A stretch of DNA of 14,240 bases from Gammaproteobacteria bacterium (GCA_003645395.1 QNFC01000021.1:1-14240); one strand, 5' to 3'; shown: positions 1 to 7,487, counted from the stretch's first letter. Notes: generated by a model not told the origin, from the letters alone. Numbers and translations are program-made.

Positions 1-1
1 C

Positions 2-817
2 GGCCTGCAGAAACTTAAAGTCGAGGAGTATCACGGGCTCGTATTTGGCACCTTTGACCACACGCTTATCGATGTAGAGAGCCATATTGGCGAAACCGCT
101 GCGCACTATATAAAGCGCCTGTTCAATCGCCCGGTGAAGCTGCTTGGTACTCACCGTCAATACATGAACAGCAACTGGAAGGTTTATGCGGAGAACCTGC
201 GTGACCCCTACCACGCCAGTCTGCTGCACCTGTTTCACTGCACCTTCGGGCTGTATCGCTCTAGTCAGGAAGGCGGTATCTCCCTCGACCCAACCCTGCG
301 CCACAGCGTGCTTACCGCCAAAAATAGCGCCGCAGAAAACGATACCAGTGAGTACGAAACCGACGCTATTAGCAGTTACGACCAAACCTACACCCTGGCC
401 GATCCAAGCCTGCTGGCGGGGCGGCCTGAGTTTGAAGACTGTAAATCAGCGGTGATTCAGACCATCTTTCCCGGCCTGGTGCTGCAGCAGATCGCCAATA
501 CCCTGGCGGTGAGACAGGTGCTACCCAAAGGTGTCGGTAACTTTGAGCTGGTCTGGGTCTATTTTGGCTATGCCGATGACGATGCGGAGATGGACCTGAT
601 CCGCCAGAAGCAGTTCAACCTGGTTGGCCCGGCGGGGCTGATTTCCATGGAAGATGGCGAAGCCACCGAGCTGGTGCAGCAGACGGCCTGGTCAAACCCC
701 GATGCGCTGGAGTGCATTGAAATGGAAGGTATCGATATCCAGCGTGAAAGTAGCCTGCTCAGCGAGGGGAATATCCGCGCTTTCTGGCAAGTTTATCGAG
801 AGATGCTAGAAATCTAG
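2..817 (+). CDS. Rieske ring-hydroxylating oxygenase alpha subunit, C-terminal catalytic part (5' end outside window)
   Basis: The frame is open from the window edge, so the start and the N-terminal Rieske [2Fe-2S] domain lie outside; 271 residues are visible. Members of this family put oxygen into aromatic or related rings using electrons from a reductase. The non-heme iron site is readable: DPYHASLLH gives the bridging Asp (codon at 203) and the two His ligands (212-214 and 227-229), preceded by NWKVYAEN. The likely carboxylate ligand is the Asp in GLISMEDGE (653-655). The segment GPAGLISMEDGEATELVQ resembles anthranilate/benzoate/terephthalate-type large subunits, but the substrate cannot be read from this fragment. 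No beta-subunit or reductase gene follows; a terminator comes directly after the stop. The GTG at 134 is internal and not a start. Two decayed copies of this 3' end occur later in the window (1958-2091 and 12231-12444). Confidence 0.88.
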   Translation, partial: GLQKLKVEEYHGLVFGTFDHTLIDVESHIGETAAHYIKRLFNRPVKLLGTHRQYMNSNWKVYAENLRDPYHASLLHLFHCTFGLYRSSQEGGISLDPTLRHSVLTAKNSAAENDTSEYETDAISSYDQTYTLADPSLLAGRPEFEDCKSAVIQTIFPGLVLQQIANTLAVRQVLPKGVGNFELVWVYFGYADDDAEMDLIRQKQFNLVGPAGLISMEDGEATELVQQTAWSNPDALECIEMEGIDIQRESSLLSEGNIRAFWQVYREMLEI

Positions 818-830
818 TGATTTTTAGACC

Positions 831-861
831 AAAAAAACCCGGCATCAGCGCCGGGTTTTTT
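831..861. terminator. Rho-independent terminator, bidirectional, between convergent genes
   Basis: A perfect 6-bp GC stem, CCCGGC (838-843) and GCCGGG (850-855), has a 6-nt loop. It is flanked by seven A residues (831-837) and six T residues (856-861). The stem can extend as A-T pairs, and each strand carries a U-tract after the hairpin. It lies 13 nt after the oxygenase stop on + and 18 nt after the PEP-CTERM stop on -, so it can serve both genes. Confidence 0.93.
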
Positions 862-879
862 GATGATGAAAGTTAATGA

Positions 880-1479
880 CTATTTGCTGGTTTTTCGACT
901 CGTGCCGATACCAACAAGTCCAAGGCCCAGCAATGCTAATGTTGCGGGTTCGGGCACATTGGCTGCTGTCACCACGCGGATCCAGTCGCCGGGTTCCGTG
1001 ACCCGCATTTGTACGTTAATGCTGTTACCGGTGACTGTGTAGCCGTCGAATCCCCCTTCGAGGCCCCGGGCGCTAAAGTTGCCGGGATAAAAGGTGCCTA
1101 GTGCCCCCAGCAAGTCATTTGTTGCCGCTTCGAGTAGCCCGAGTGAGTCCGACATGACGCCAAGAATGATGCCGTCGAAATCAAAAAGACCCTCACGCTC
1201 GACAAGACTTCTGCCCCTGGTGTTGAGAAAAAGCATATGACTGCTAACGATCGTCCCCGCAGCTATGGTCGCACCATCCACAGTGATAGCGTCTAACAGA
1301 GTGACGTTCTGTCTTTCGTTGAAACCCTGAATCATCGTATTCTCAGCGCCACCTTCCGCAGCATCGTCTACCACCGAACCTGGGGCAGCGATGGTATTGC
1401 CTGATATTAACGTTGCATTGGAAGGTAAGGCGATGGCTGCGCCCAGCAGTACTGCAGAGAGACTGATTAGATTTTTCAT
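880..1479 (-). CDS. PEP-CTERM sorting-domain exported protein
   Basis: This 199-residue protein begins with a Sec signal peptide (MKNLISLSAVLLGAAIALPS, cleavage probably after PSNA). It ends in a canonical PEP-CTERM tripartite tail at residues 175-199: VPEP, then the hydrophobic stretch ATLALLGLGLVGIG, then the basic end SRKTSK. In the known system the tail is recognised and cleaved by an exosortase during export to the outer surface, often in exopolysaccharide-producing bacteria. No exosortase is in this window. The mature middle part (about 26-174) is acidic and Gly/Ala/Asn-rich and matches no family I can name, so its role is unknown. The ATG at 1479 is supported by CAGGAAA (1488-1494 on the minus strand) at normal spacing. 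A sigma-54-type promoter lies upstream (1531-1546). The gene is monocistronic and ends at the shared terminator. Confidence 0.92.
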   Translation of the reverse strand: MKNLISLSAVLLGAAIALPSNATLISGNTIAAPGSVVDDAAEGGAENTMIQGFNERQNVTLLDAITVDGATIAAGTIVSSHMLFLNTRGRSLVEREGLFDFDGIILGVMSDSLGLLEAATNDLLGALGTFYPGNFSARGLEGGFDGYTVTGNSINVQMRVTEPGDWIRVVTAANVPEPATLALLGLGLVGIGTSRKTSK

Positions 1480-1506
1480 TTTTACTATTTCCTGTTGGTT
1501 TAAATT

Positions 1507-1521
1507 AAAAAAAGCTTTTTT
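1507..1521. repeat. A/T palindrome in the PEP-CTERM leader
   Basis: An AAAAAAAGCTTTTTT-type palindrome is centred on an AAGCTT core. It lies at the predicted transcription start and early leader of the PEP-CTERM gene, downstream of the -24/-12 element. It could ease promoter melting or form a weak A-U hairpin. No firm function can be assigned. Confidence 0.4.
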
Positions 1522-1530
1522 ACAGGACTT

Positions 1531-1546
1531 TGCAATTAGTGCGCCA
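1531..1546 (-). promoter_or_regulatory. Sigma-54 (RpoN) -24/-12 promoter of the PEP-CTERM gene
   Basis: Read on the minus strand the element is TGGCGC-ACTAA-TTGCA. It matches the RpoN consensus TGGCAC-N5-TTGCW at all but one position, with exact spacing between the GG (1543-1544) and GC (1532-1533) elements. Transcription would start near 1520, giving a leader of about 40 nt before the start codon at 1479. PEP-CTERM genes in several bacteria are controlled by the PrsK/PrsR system with RpoN, so both location and type fit. No clear activator-binding inverted repeat was found further upstream. Confidence 0.72.
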
Positions 1547-1764
1547 ATAATTATTTACTTTAAAACCAAAGTGTTAGCCAGGCATTATTCGATACGGTAA
1601 CTAGGCCATTGGATTTCGATTGAAAATTGAACAGCCTTTGACGGTTTTTCATCAGGGTTGTGTTTTCTCATCATTTTTTATTCTATTAACGTATTTTGAC
1701 CGAAGGACAATGTCTGGAATCTATCTTGCCCCCTGTCTTCTACCTCGATCATCACCGTGTCGTG

Positions 1765-1815
1765 ATCTACTGTCGTCGGGCAGTTTGAGCACCCGGACGG
1801 GTGCTTGCTGTAGAT
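1765..1815. repeat. Imperfect hairpin in the AT-rich intergenic region
   Basis: The inner stem AGCACCC (1788-1794) / GGGTGCT (1799-1805) closes a 4-nt GGAC loop. An outer pairing ATCTAC (1765-1770) / GTAGAT (1810-1815) brackets it. It lies in the gene-free stretch 1547-1957, which otherwise shows only AT-rich sequence with short, unconvincing reading frames. After the hairpin there is only a short GGTTTTAATG, so a terminator role is weak. It could be a structured RNA, a protein-binding site or a leftover from the decayed oxygenase locus. Confidence 0.4.
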
Positions 1816-1957
1816 GATCCGGTTTTAATGACGGATCGATAATAGCGTTATTTTTGGCGAGCTCTTGTGCCGGATTTAAAAAGCACTGTTATCACTCCGA
1901 GCCATATATCTCGACAGTTTTTCGCGATCAAAATAGATGTGGCTCGATGCCTGCTGC

Positions 1958-2091
1958 AACCCCGATGCGCTGGAGTTCATCGAAAAGGTGTTGATATTCA
2001 GCGTAAGAGCAGTTTGCTCAGCGAAGGCGATATTCGCGCCTTCTGGCAGGTTTATCGGTGGATGCTGAATATTCAAGAAGGCAGGGTCTAA
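1958..2091 (+). pseudogene. Frameshifted remnant of a Rieske oxygenase alpha-subunit 3' end
   Basis: A 19-nt exact match to the oxygenase gene (1958-1976 versus 695-713) opens this fragment. Translation after about 1993 reads VDIQRKSSLLSEGDIRAFWQ then VYRWMLNI. This parallels IDIQRESSLLSEGNIRAFWQ and VYREMLEI at the end of the intact gene. The match at the start is in a different frame from the match at the end, because a net loss of about 4 nt occurs around 1977-1990. The copy is therefore frameshifted as well as lacking everything 5' of this point. The stop is TAA at 2089-2091, five codons beyond the position of the intact gene's stop. No start codon or ribosome-binding site is credible. 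Upstream sequence (1860-1957) shows no convincing further similarity. It is a decayed paralogue or a recombination scar. Confidence 0.85.
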
Positions 2092-2114
2092 ACGGTTCGT
2101 TAGTGCCCTCGGCT

Positions 2115-2170
2115 GACGGCGATCGACAGACGCATCAGCGCGGAGACCGTGGTAGTGATGCGCCTGCCGT
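2115..2170. repeat. Imperfect inverted repeat between the oxygenase remnant and the symporter gene
   Basis: CGCATCA (2131-2137) pairs with TGATGCG (2156-2162) across an 18-nt loop, and ACGGC (2116-2120) with GCCGT (2166-2170) outside it. It lies in the 172-nt gap after the remnant and about 100 nt beyond the stop of the minus-strand symporter gene. There is no U-tract on either side, so it is not a standard intrinsic terminator. Its function is unknown. Confidence 0.35.
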
Positions 2171-2263
2171 TACGCGATAGTGACTAGATGTCTTTTCAGC
2201 AGTGCACTAATCTCAAGTTCGCTCTTGGCAATGCCCCCCGGGCCATTTAAAGAAGGCATGACC

Positions 2264-4408
2264 TTAGTCAACCCAGCCCAGCACATCCCTGATAATGGAC
2301 CAGCGCCGTTCCCGCTTTTTGGCCGCGCCGCCGAGCATCCAGTAGTCATAAAGCCTGTCCACGGTGCCATCATTCTGTTTAAGGTAGACCCAGTTATTGA
2401 TGAACTCCATGGTTTCTATGTCGCCCTTGGGTACTGCATAGACCGCTGGTATGCGGATTTTACCGCCTCGGGCTTTCACCACGGTGTATTCGGGGTAACG
2501 GTAACTATAGGCCGCGCCTTCTTCCGCTGACAGCAACAGCGCGTCGGCACCCTGGCCATTCCCATTGAAGAAATCCTCTGCTCCCTCCAGGAGCACGACT
2601 TTTGCGTCGGGCAGTAGCGAACGGATGCGGGGTTTGAAATAGTGGCTGCTGACCAGCGCAATGGTCAGCTCCTCTTCGAGCCGGAGAGCTTCGACGTCGC
2701 GATAAAGGTGCCGCTCGTGATCTCGCACGATAAAAGCGAGTGTCAGGTCGAGGTAGGCGCGTGAAAACGACGCCTTCGTGTAACGGTCCGGTAATCCGGC
2801 TATGCAGGACATAGCCAGATCGATTTGCCCGGATTTCAGCATGCTATCCAGCTGGTTAAATTCGAAGGGTACGAACTCAAGTTTTGCGCCGATATCCTCG
2901 GCCAGTATGTGAGCCATTTCAACGTCGAAGCCAACCAGCTCATTTTCGGGTGTCAGGAAGCTGCAGGGCAGGTTATTAGGGCGATAGCCAACCTTTAAAA
3001 CCCCGCCATCAAGCACATGGTCAAGCCGTGAACCGGCCAGTCGGGCTGGGTTGACGGGTGGCACGGTAGTGCTGATGCTGGCATCCACCCTTGGCTCCAT
3101 CAGCTGGATGCTTGCGAGGACAGTGTTACGGGTTGGTGGATGGGGCACGAAGGCCATGAAGTAAGCCCGTAAGCCCACGACCAGCACCATTAGTGCCAGT
3201 GTGCTGAGCGCGAGGTAGCGCAGCAGGCTGCGTGGGTTAAATTGCAGGGCGCCAGCCAGTGCCAAGGTGCCGAGAATGCTGAGGACAATAATATGCAGTG
3301 CCGCGAGCATAGCACCAAAGCGGCCAACGACTATGCCGGTTACCAGGAACAACTGGAACATGTCGCCCGGCACCTGCAGGCTATCTAGCATGTTGGGCAC
3401 GGCGACGTTGATACTGCCAAACAGGCTGAACAAACCGTTGAAGGCAAGACCCAGGCGGTCGACCGTGTCCAGGTCAGTATCAGTGAACCAGGCTGCGAAC
3501 AATACAAACAATATAACCAGCAGTTTCCCCAGAGACGGGAAATTGAAGGAAACCGGCACGATAATGTCCACTGCCGATTCTGTTTCAGGGCCTGTCTGCC
3601 CTCGCGTCCGCAGCAGGGCCTTACAGTTTTCGGCAATCTGCGGCAACACCACGAACTGATTGCCGATGGCAAAAGCGGTGACCAGGGTATCCCTGAAGGT
3701 TCGTAATACAACCTTGTAAGGGATGCCGCTCAAAACCGCCACCAGGCCGGGAAATATCCAGAAGGTCACCAACAACGCCAGGCTGATATAGGTCACCAGA
3801 TAAACCTGAACTCGACTGATCTCCTCAATAGTCATGGTGCCAGCGGCAGCTGCCGAAATGGCGAAAATACCGTAGGGGGTTAACTGCACGACGGCGGTGT
3901 TGATCTTTGCAAGGGCATCGGTAAGGCCGTCAAAAAACGGCAATACGCCATTTTTTTTCTCGACAGAGATCAGGGCAACACCCACTAAAGTGCTGAACAG
4001 AACCACTGCGGGAACAAAGTTGTTGGACAGCGAATAGAAAATGTTCGACGGCAGGTAGAGGTCGACCAGGTCTGTCTGTTGGAGCGGAGGTGACGATCCG
4101 CTGCTAAAGAATGACGCGGTGTCCAGGTCAGGAAAGGCCAGCGCAGCGATGAAAATCATCAGCAGTGCGATGGCCCAGATAAACAGCAGCACCAGCGAGC
4201 CGCGCACGGCCAGGCGCCTGGCATGGGACAGTTGCATGTGGCCGATGCCGGCAATCAGTGACACCACGATGTAGGGCAGCACCGTAATCTGCAGTAGTTT
4301 GACGAAAATGTCGCCGATCAATTTCAGGTCGGCGGTCAGCTCTCCAAAAAACAGTCCGGTGATGATTCCAGCACAGAGGCCAAAAAATATGCGTGCCGAC
4401 AGGCTCAT
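2264..4408 (-). CDS. Dicarboxylate/amino acid:cation symporter fused to a periplasmic solute-binding domain
   Basis: The 714-residue inner-membrane protein has two parts. Residues 1-420 are a DAACS (GltP/SLC1-like) symporter with many membrane segments and the family-like stretch LPSNIFYSLSNNFVPAVVLF (119-138), which leads to STLVGVAL. Residues 466-690 look like a type-3 amino-acid ABC solute-binding domain. It starts GGVLKVGYRPNNLPCSF, then VGFDVEMAHILAEDIGAKLE (492-511), SGQIDLAMSCIAGLPDRYTK (526-545) and FSRAYLD; Arg542 sits where the ligand-carboxylate arginine lies in this family. A linker (about 421-465) joins them, placing the binding domain in the periplasm. Ordinary GltP proteins are about 400-440 residues and lack this tail. 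The usual Ser-rich hairpin motif and NMDGT motif are replaced (TAFAIGNQ at 244-251; FNFPSLGK at 288-295), so coupling ion and substrate are uncertain. The ATG at 4408 has no strong Shine-Dalgarno sequence. The gene is divergent from the serine hydrolase at 4614. Confidence 0.88.
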   Translation of the reverse strand: MSLSARIFFGLCAGIITGLFFGELTADLKLIGDIFVKLLQITVLPYIVVSLIAGIGHMQLSHARRLAVRGSLVLLFIWAIALLMIFIAALAFPDLDTASFFSSGSSPPLQQTDLVDLYLPSNIFYSLSNNFVPAVVLFSTLVGVALISVEKKNGVLPFFDGLTDALAKINTAVVQLTPYGIFAISAAAAGTMTIEEISRVQVYLVTYISLALLVTFWIFPGLVAVLSGIPYKVVLRTFRDTLVTAFAIGNQFVVLPQIAENCKALLRTRGQTGPETESAVDIIVPVSFNFPSLGKLLVILFVLFAAWFTDTDLDTVDRLGLAFNGLFSLFGSINVAVPNMLDSLQVPGDMFQLFLVTGIVVGRFGAMLAALHIIVLSILGTLALAGALQFNPRSLLRYLALSTLALMVLVVGLRAYFMAFVPHPPTRNTVLASIQLMEPRVDASISTTVPPVNPARLAGSRLDHVLDGGVLKVGYRPNNLPCSFLTPENELVGFDVEMAHILAEDIGAKLEFVPFEFNQLDSMLKSGQIDLAMSCIAGLPDRYTKASFSRAYLDLTLAFIVRDHERHLYRDVEALRLEEELTIALVSSHYFKPRIRSLLPDAKVVLLEGAEDFFNGNGQGADALLLSAEEGAAYSYRYPEYTVVKARGGKIRIPAVYAVPKGDIETMEFINNWVYLKQNDGTVDRLYDYWMLGGAAKKRERRWSIIRDVLGWVD

Positions 4409-4613
4409 AGAGGGAGTTCTTGTTGTGATTTTATGGTGATAATTGTACTACCAACCGCAGCGTGCGAATGAGCCGATGCCTTGAACTGTACCCAGGGTTG
4501 TAAGTGGCCAGGAATAACGTGATTAGAACTGGCTAACGCCACCTTTCATCACTATTATTAAGGAGCGTAACGCATCGCTCAATCAAGCCAGATAGTTATG
4601 GAGTAACTGAATA

Positions 4614-5894
4614 ATGAATAAGACGCCTCGGCTGGTTTTAATACTTATGGTCTTTGCACTGTCTGTTGCCACGAGCCTGGTGATGGCTTATCCCCTTGAT
4701 GGTTATGAGGAGACCGGGATTCGGCGAGTAGAGGGCGCTCGCCTGGCCAACCAAGGCCTGGCGAAGGGCGGCACCCAGCCGCCGGGAGCAATGTTGGCAA
4801 CCGAGCAGGTAGATTTACGGTTGGCGGGTAAAGATCTTTCGCTACCGCCTACAGATTCGGCATTTACCGCCCAGATCAAGGCGCTGCTGGGTAAAGATGC
4901 TGACCGTTACGGGATCGCCGTGCTCGATTTGACTGATCTCGATAACCCGCGCTACGCCGAGTACCGCGGTGACCATAAACAGAATGTGGGCAGTGTCGGT
5001 AAGGTACTGGTCGCACTGGGGCTGTTTCAGGCATTGGCCGATGCCTGGCCTGACGATCTTGAGCAACGCAAGGCGGTTCTACGCGACACGGTGATGACAG
5101 CAGATAATTTTTCAGTTAGCGATCATCACACGGTCCGGCTATTCAACGTCGAAAAGAGGGAGCTGGTCCGTCGTCGTCTTGCCATTGGCGACCAGGGCTC
5201 ATTGTGGGAATACCTCGACTGGATGCTTTCCGTGAGTTCGAACTCAGCGGCGGCGATGGTCATGCGCGATGCCATGCTGCTCAGGCACTTCGGTAAGGAG
5301 TATCCGGTGTCGGAAGAGCAGATTAAAATTTTTTTTTCATCCACGCCGCGCAGTGAGCTGACGGAGCTTTTCCAGCAAACCTTCTGGGCGCCGGTGACCC
5401 TTAACGGCCTGCCACTGGACCAGATCCGCCAGGGCAGTTTTTTTACGCGCCAGGGCAAGGCGAATGTTGCCGGTGGCGGCAACAGCTATGCTACCGCGCG
5501 CACGCTGATGGAGTTTTTGCTGAAAATGGAGGAGGGTGTGCTGGTGGACGAATGGAGCAGCCGTCAGTTGAAAAGGTTGTTGTATATGACGGAGCGACGT
5601 ATTCGCTACGCATCCTCTCCTGCGTTGAAGAACGCGGCTGTCTATTTCAAGTCGGGCTCGCTGTACAAGTGCGGGCCGGAAGAGGGTTTCGAGTGCACAC
5701 CCTATCACGGCAATATCATGAATTTCATGAATTCCGCGGCTATCATCGAAGAGGAAGTTGACGGTACTAATCTGCAGTACATGGTGATCGTGATATCCAA
5801 CGTGTTGCGGCAAAATTCAGCTGTTCAGCACCAGACTCTGGGCACCCGGATTCACCAGCTGATCAAAAAGGAACACGCGGTAGTTTCACCCTGA
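4614..5894 (+). CDS. Exported class-A beta-lactamase-fold serine hydrolase (long paralogue)
   Basis: This 426-residue protein has a signal peptide (MNKTPRLVLILMVFALSVAT through LVMA, cleavage near residue 25), so it acts in the periplasm or envelope. The three active-site elements of the penicillin-binding/class-A beta-lactamase fold are present: SVGK (Ser127, Lys130), SSN (208-210, SDN-like) and KSG (346-348). No clear omega-loop Glu166 motif (ExxxN) was seen, so a peptidase, esterase or amidase role is as likely as beta-lactam hydrolysis. It is longer than typical class-A enzymes (about 290), with an extended N-terminus and an insertion around 225-295. Cys353 and Cys361 could form a disulfide. 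The segment LDLTDLDNPRYAEYRGD (104-120) matches VDIADLKNPRVAAVNGN of the shorter enzyme at 8336-9202, marking them as paralogues. The start ATG has GGAG 10 nt upstream. The nucleotide transporter gene follows after 106 nt on the same strand. Confidence 0.87.
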   Translation: MNKTPRLVLILMVFALSVATSLVMAYPLDGYEETGIRRVEGARLANQGLAKGGTQPPGAMLATEQVDLRLAGKDLSLPPTDSAFTAQIKALLGKDADRYGIAVLDLTDLDNPRYAEYRGDHKQNVGSVGKVLVALGLFQALADAWPDDLEQRKAVLRDTVMTADNFSVSDHHTVRLFNVEKRELVRRRLAIGDQGSLWEYLDWMLSVSSNSAAAMVMRDAMLLRHFGKEYPVSEEQIKIFFSSTPRSELTELFQQTFWAPVTLNGLPLDQIRQGSFFTRQGKANVAGGGNSYATARTLMEFLLKMEEGVLVDEWSSRQLKRLLYMTERRIRYASSPALKNAAVYFKSGSLYKCGPEEGFECTPYHGNIMNFMNSAAIIEEEVDGTNLQYMVIVISNVLRQNSAVQHQTLGTRIHQLIKKEHAVVSP

Positions 5895-5902
5895 AACCGA
5901 TA

Positions 5903-5990
5903 GGCGGGAAGCGAAAAATTGACCTGAGATTTCCGATTATTTCTAATTTTGGAATCAATACCCGCAGGCAAACTCGCTTTCCGCCAGGGG
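5903..5990 (+). promoter_or_regulatory. Structured leader upstream of the nucleotide transporter gene
   Basis: GGCGGGAAGCGA (5903-5914) can pair with TCGCTTTCCGCC (5974-5985): 12 positions with a single G-U wobble and a 59-nt interval. The second arm ends immediately before the ribosome-binding AGGGG (5986-5990) of the gene starting at 6001. Shorter inner pairings also exist: AAAATT/AATTTT (about 5916-5950) and GATTTCC/GGAATC. No U-tract follows the long stem, so control of translation is more plausible than termination. This is an inference from base pairing only. Confidence 0.42.
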
Positions 5991-6000
5991 CTTTTAGCTG

Positions 6001-7404
6001 ATGCCCCAGCTGACTAAAACTGAACGGGTCCTGCGACTCTTTACCGAAGTAAGGCCTGGCGAAGGCAGGACGGCGGTAATGATGTTCGCCAATGTCTTTC
6101 TGATCCTGCTGGCTTACTACTTTATTAAACCGTTGCGGGAAGGCTGGATTGCCGTGTCGGACATCAAGGGCCTGTCGAAGATGGAGGTGAAGGCCTATTC
6201 CAGCTTTGCCCAGAGTATCTTGCTGCTTTTCGTCGTCGGCTGGTACGCGCAACTGGCCGATCGCTGGGACAGGGTTACCCTGTTTACCCGGGCGACCCTG
6301 TTCTGCATTTCCAACATGCTTGTCTTCTGGTTCCTGCAACCGAATTTCTTTTTTGAAAGTTTGCCACTCTCGGGCATCGTTTATTATTTGTGGGTTGGCA
6401 TGTTCGGGGTGTTCGTGGTTGCCCAGTTCTGGACCTTCTGCGCGGATATCTATACCGATGAACGGGGCAAACGCATGCTGCCCTTCATCGCCATCGGTGC
6501 TACTTCCGGCGCCGCTTCGGGTTCCTGGCCGGTGAATAAGCTGGTTGGATCTGGCTTGATACCCACCGAAGCGCTGTTGCTGGTGGCCATTCTGCCTTTG
6601 CTCGCCTCCATCTTCCTGATACGTTTGGTCGACGGACGGGAAAGCGATCAGGACATAATTGGCCACGAGGGCACACAGCAAGAGGCGGCTGGTATTGAAC
6701 CAGAGAAAGAGACCAGCATCTGGAGTGGCGCCAGGCTGGTGTTGTTCAGCAAGTTCCTGCTACTGGCGGCGCTGGTCACATTGTTTACCAACTGGGTTAA
6801 TACCAACGGGGAAAATTTGTTGTTCCGGGTCATTCAGGAGACCCTCGCTGTGGAAGCCCAGGGGCTGGGTATCGCGGACGAACGTTCCATGCTGGAATTT
6901 ATCCGTGACGGCACGACTGCCTTTTATGGCAACTTTTATTTCTGGGTCAATATCATCGCCTTGCTACTGCAGGCTTTTGTCGCCTCTCGTTTATTGAAAT
7001 ACGGGGGATTCGCCGCGATCCTGCTGATTCTGCCGGTGATTGCCCTGGCGTCCTATACCGTTATGGCCTTGCTGCCGATACTGGTGGTTATCAAGATGAT
7101 GAAGATCGCCGAGAATGCCACGGACTATTCACTAAACAATACCTCGCGCCATGTGTTGTGGCTGCCGGTCAGTTCTGCCATGAAATTTCACGGCAAGCCT
7201 GCCATCGATACGCTCTATGTGCGCCTGGGCGACGGTCTGGCGGCCATTACCGTGCTGGTGGGCGTGCACCTGCTAGCATTATCCACTTCGGGGTTCTTCG
7301 TTTTTAATGTCTTCCTGGTGTTGTGTTGGCTAGTCGCGGGCGTTCTACTGGTAAGGGAGCATCGGCGCGTGTCCGATGAAGCGGCGGTTGCTGCTGCCGA
7401 GTGA
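6001..7404 (+). CDS. ATP/ADP-translocase-type nucleotide transporter (Npt1/Npt2, TLC family)
   Basis: This 467-residue polytopic inner-membrane protein has about 12 hydrophobic segments and a hydrophilic central loop (about 211-240). The N-terminal signature VFLILLAYYFIKPLREGWIA (32-51), with Lys43, Arg46 and Glu47, is typical of the ATP:ADP antiporter family. So is ENATDYSLNNTSRHVLWLPV (371-390) followed by KFHGKPAIDTLYVRLGDG (395-412). Characterised members in chlamydiae, rickettsiae and plastids exchange ATP for ADP or import NTPs; substrates of homologues in free-living bacteria are largely unknown. No HEAT-repeat or cyclic-nucleotide-binding extension is fused. The ATG at 6001 has AGGGG about 10 nt upstream, preceded by a long inverted repeat. 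It follows the serine hydrolase gene and converges with the exported dikinase-like operon, which would need nucleotide outside the cytoplasm. Direction of transport is not readable from sequence. Confidence 0.85.
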   Translation: MPQLTKTERVLRLFTEVRPGEGRTAVMMFANVFLILLAYYFIKPLREGWIAVSDIKGLSKMEVKAYSSFAQSILLLFVVGWYAQLADRWDRVTLFTRATLFCISNMLVFWFLQPNFFFESLPLSGIVYYLWVGMFGVFVVAQFWTFCADIYTDERGKRMLPFIAIGATSGAASGSWPVNKLVGSGLIPTEALLLVAILPLLASIFLIRLVDGRESDQDIIGHEGTQQEAAGIEPEKETSIWSGARLVLFSKFLLLAALVTLFTNWVNTNGENLLFRVIQETLAVEAQGLGIADERSMLEFIRDGTTAFYGNFYFWVNIIALLLQAFVASRLLKYGGFAAILLILPVIALASYTVMALLPILVVIKMMKIAENATDYSLNNTSRHVLWLPVSSAMKFHGKPAIDTLYVRLGDGLAAITVLVGVHLLALSTSGFFVFNVFLVLCWLVAGVLLVREHRRVSDEAAVAAAE

Positions 7405-7487
7405 TCGAAAATCCTGCTTTAATCTAAAACCTATCTGCAATCACAATCTGGCTGTAACCGGAACCCTTGCTGTAGTCCCTGGCCGCG

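Noticed and set aside
134..817. GTG at 134 as the start of a short oxygenase
   Set aside because: The frame is open to the window edge and the upstream codons continue the catalytic domain of a Rieske alpha subunit, so the gene is only cut by the window.
1867..2091. A real 74-residue gene at the first oxygenase remnant
   Set aside because: Only its C-terminal half resembles a protein, and that is the frameshifted end of the oxygenase. The N-terminal half is unrelated and there is no ribosome-binding site.
5337..5813. 158-codon minus-strand frame inside the serine hydrolase gene
   Set aside because: It lies opposite KSG-motif coding sequence, has no recognisable domain or ribosome-binding site, and has His/Gln/Arg-rich composition typical of antisense frames.
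5863..6681. 272-codon open frame on the minus strand overlapping the transporter gene
   Set aside because: It is antisense to a clear membrane transporter gene. Its product is a low-complexity Gln/Gly/His/Pro-rich mix with no domain, the usual mirror of hydrophobic codons.
7405..7487. Terminator between the convergent transporter and phosphatase genes
   Set aside because: The 83-nt gap shows no GC-rich hairpin with a U-tract on either strand.
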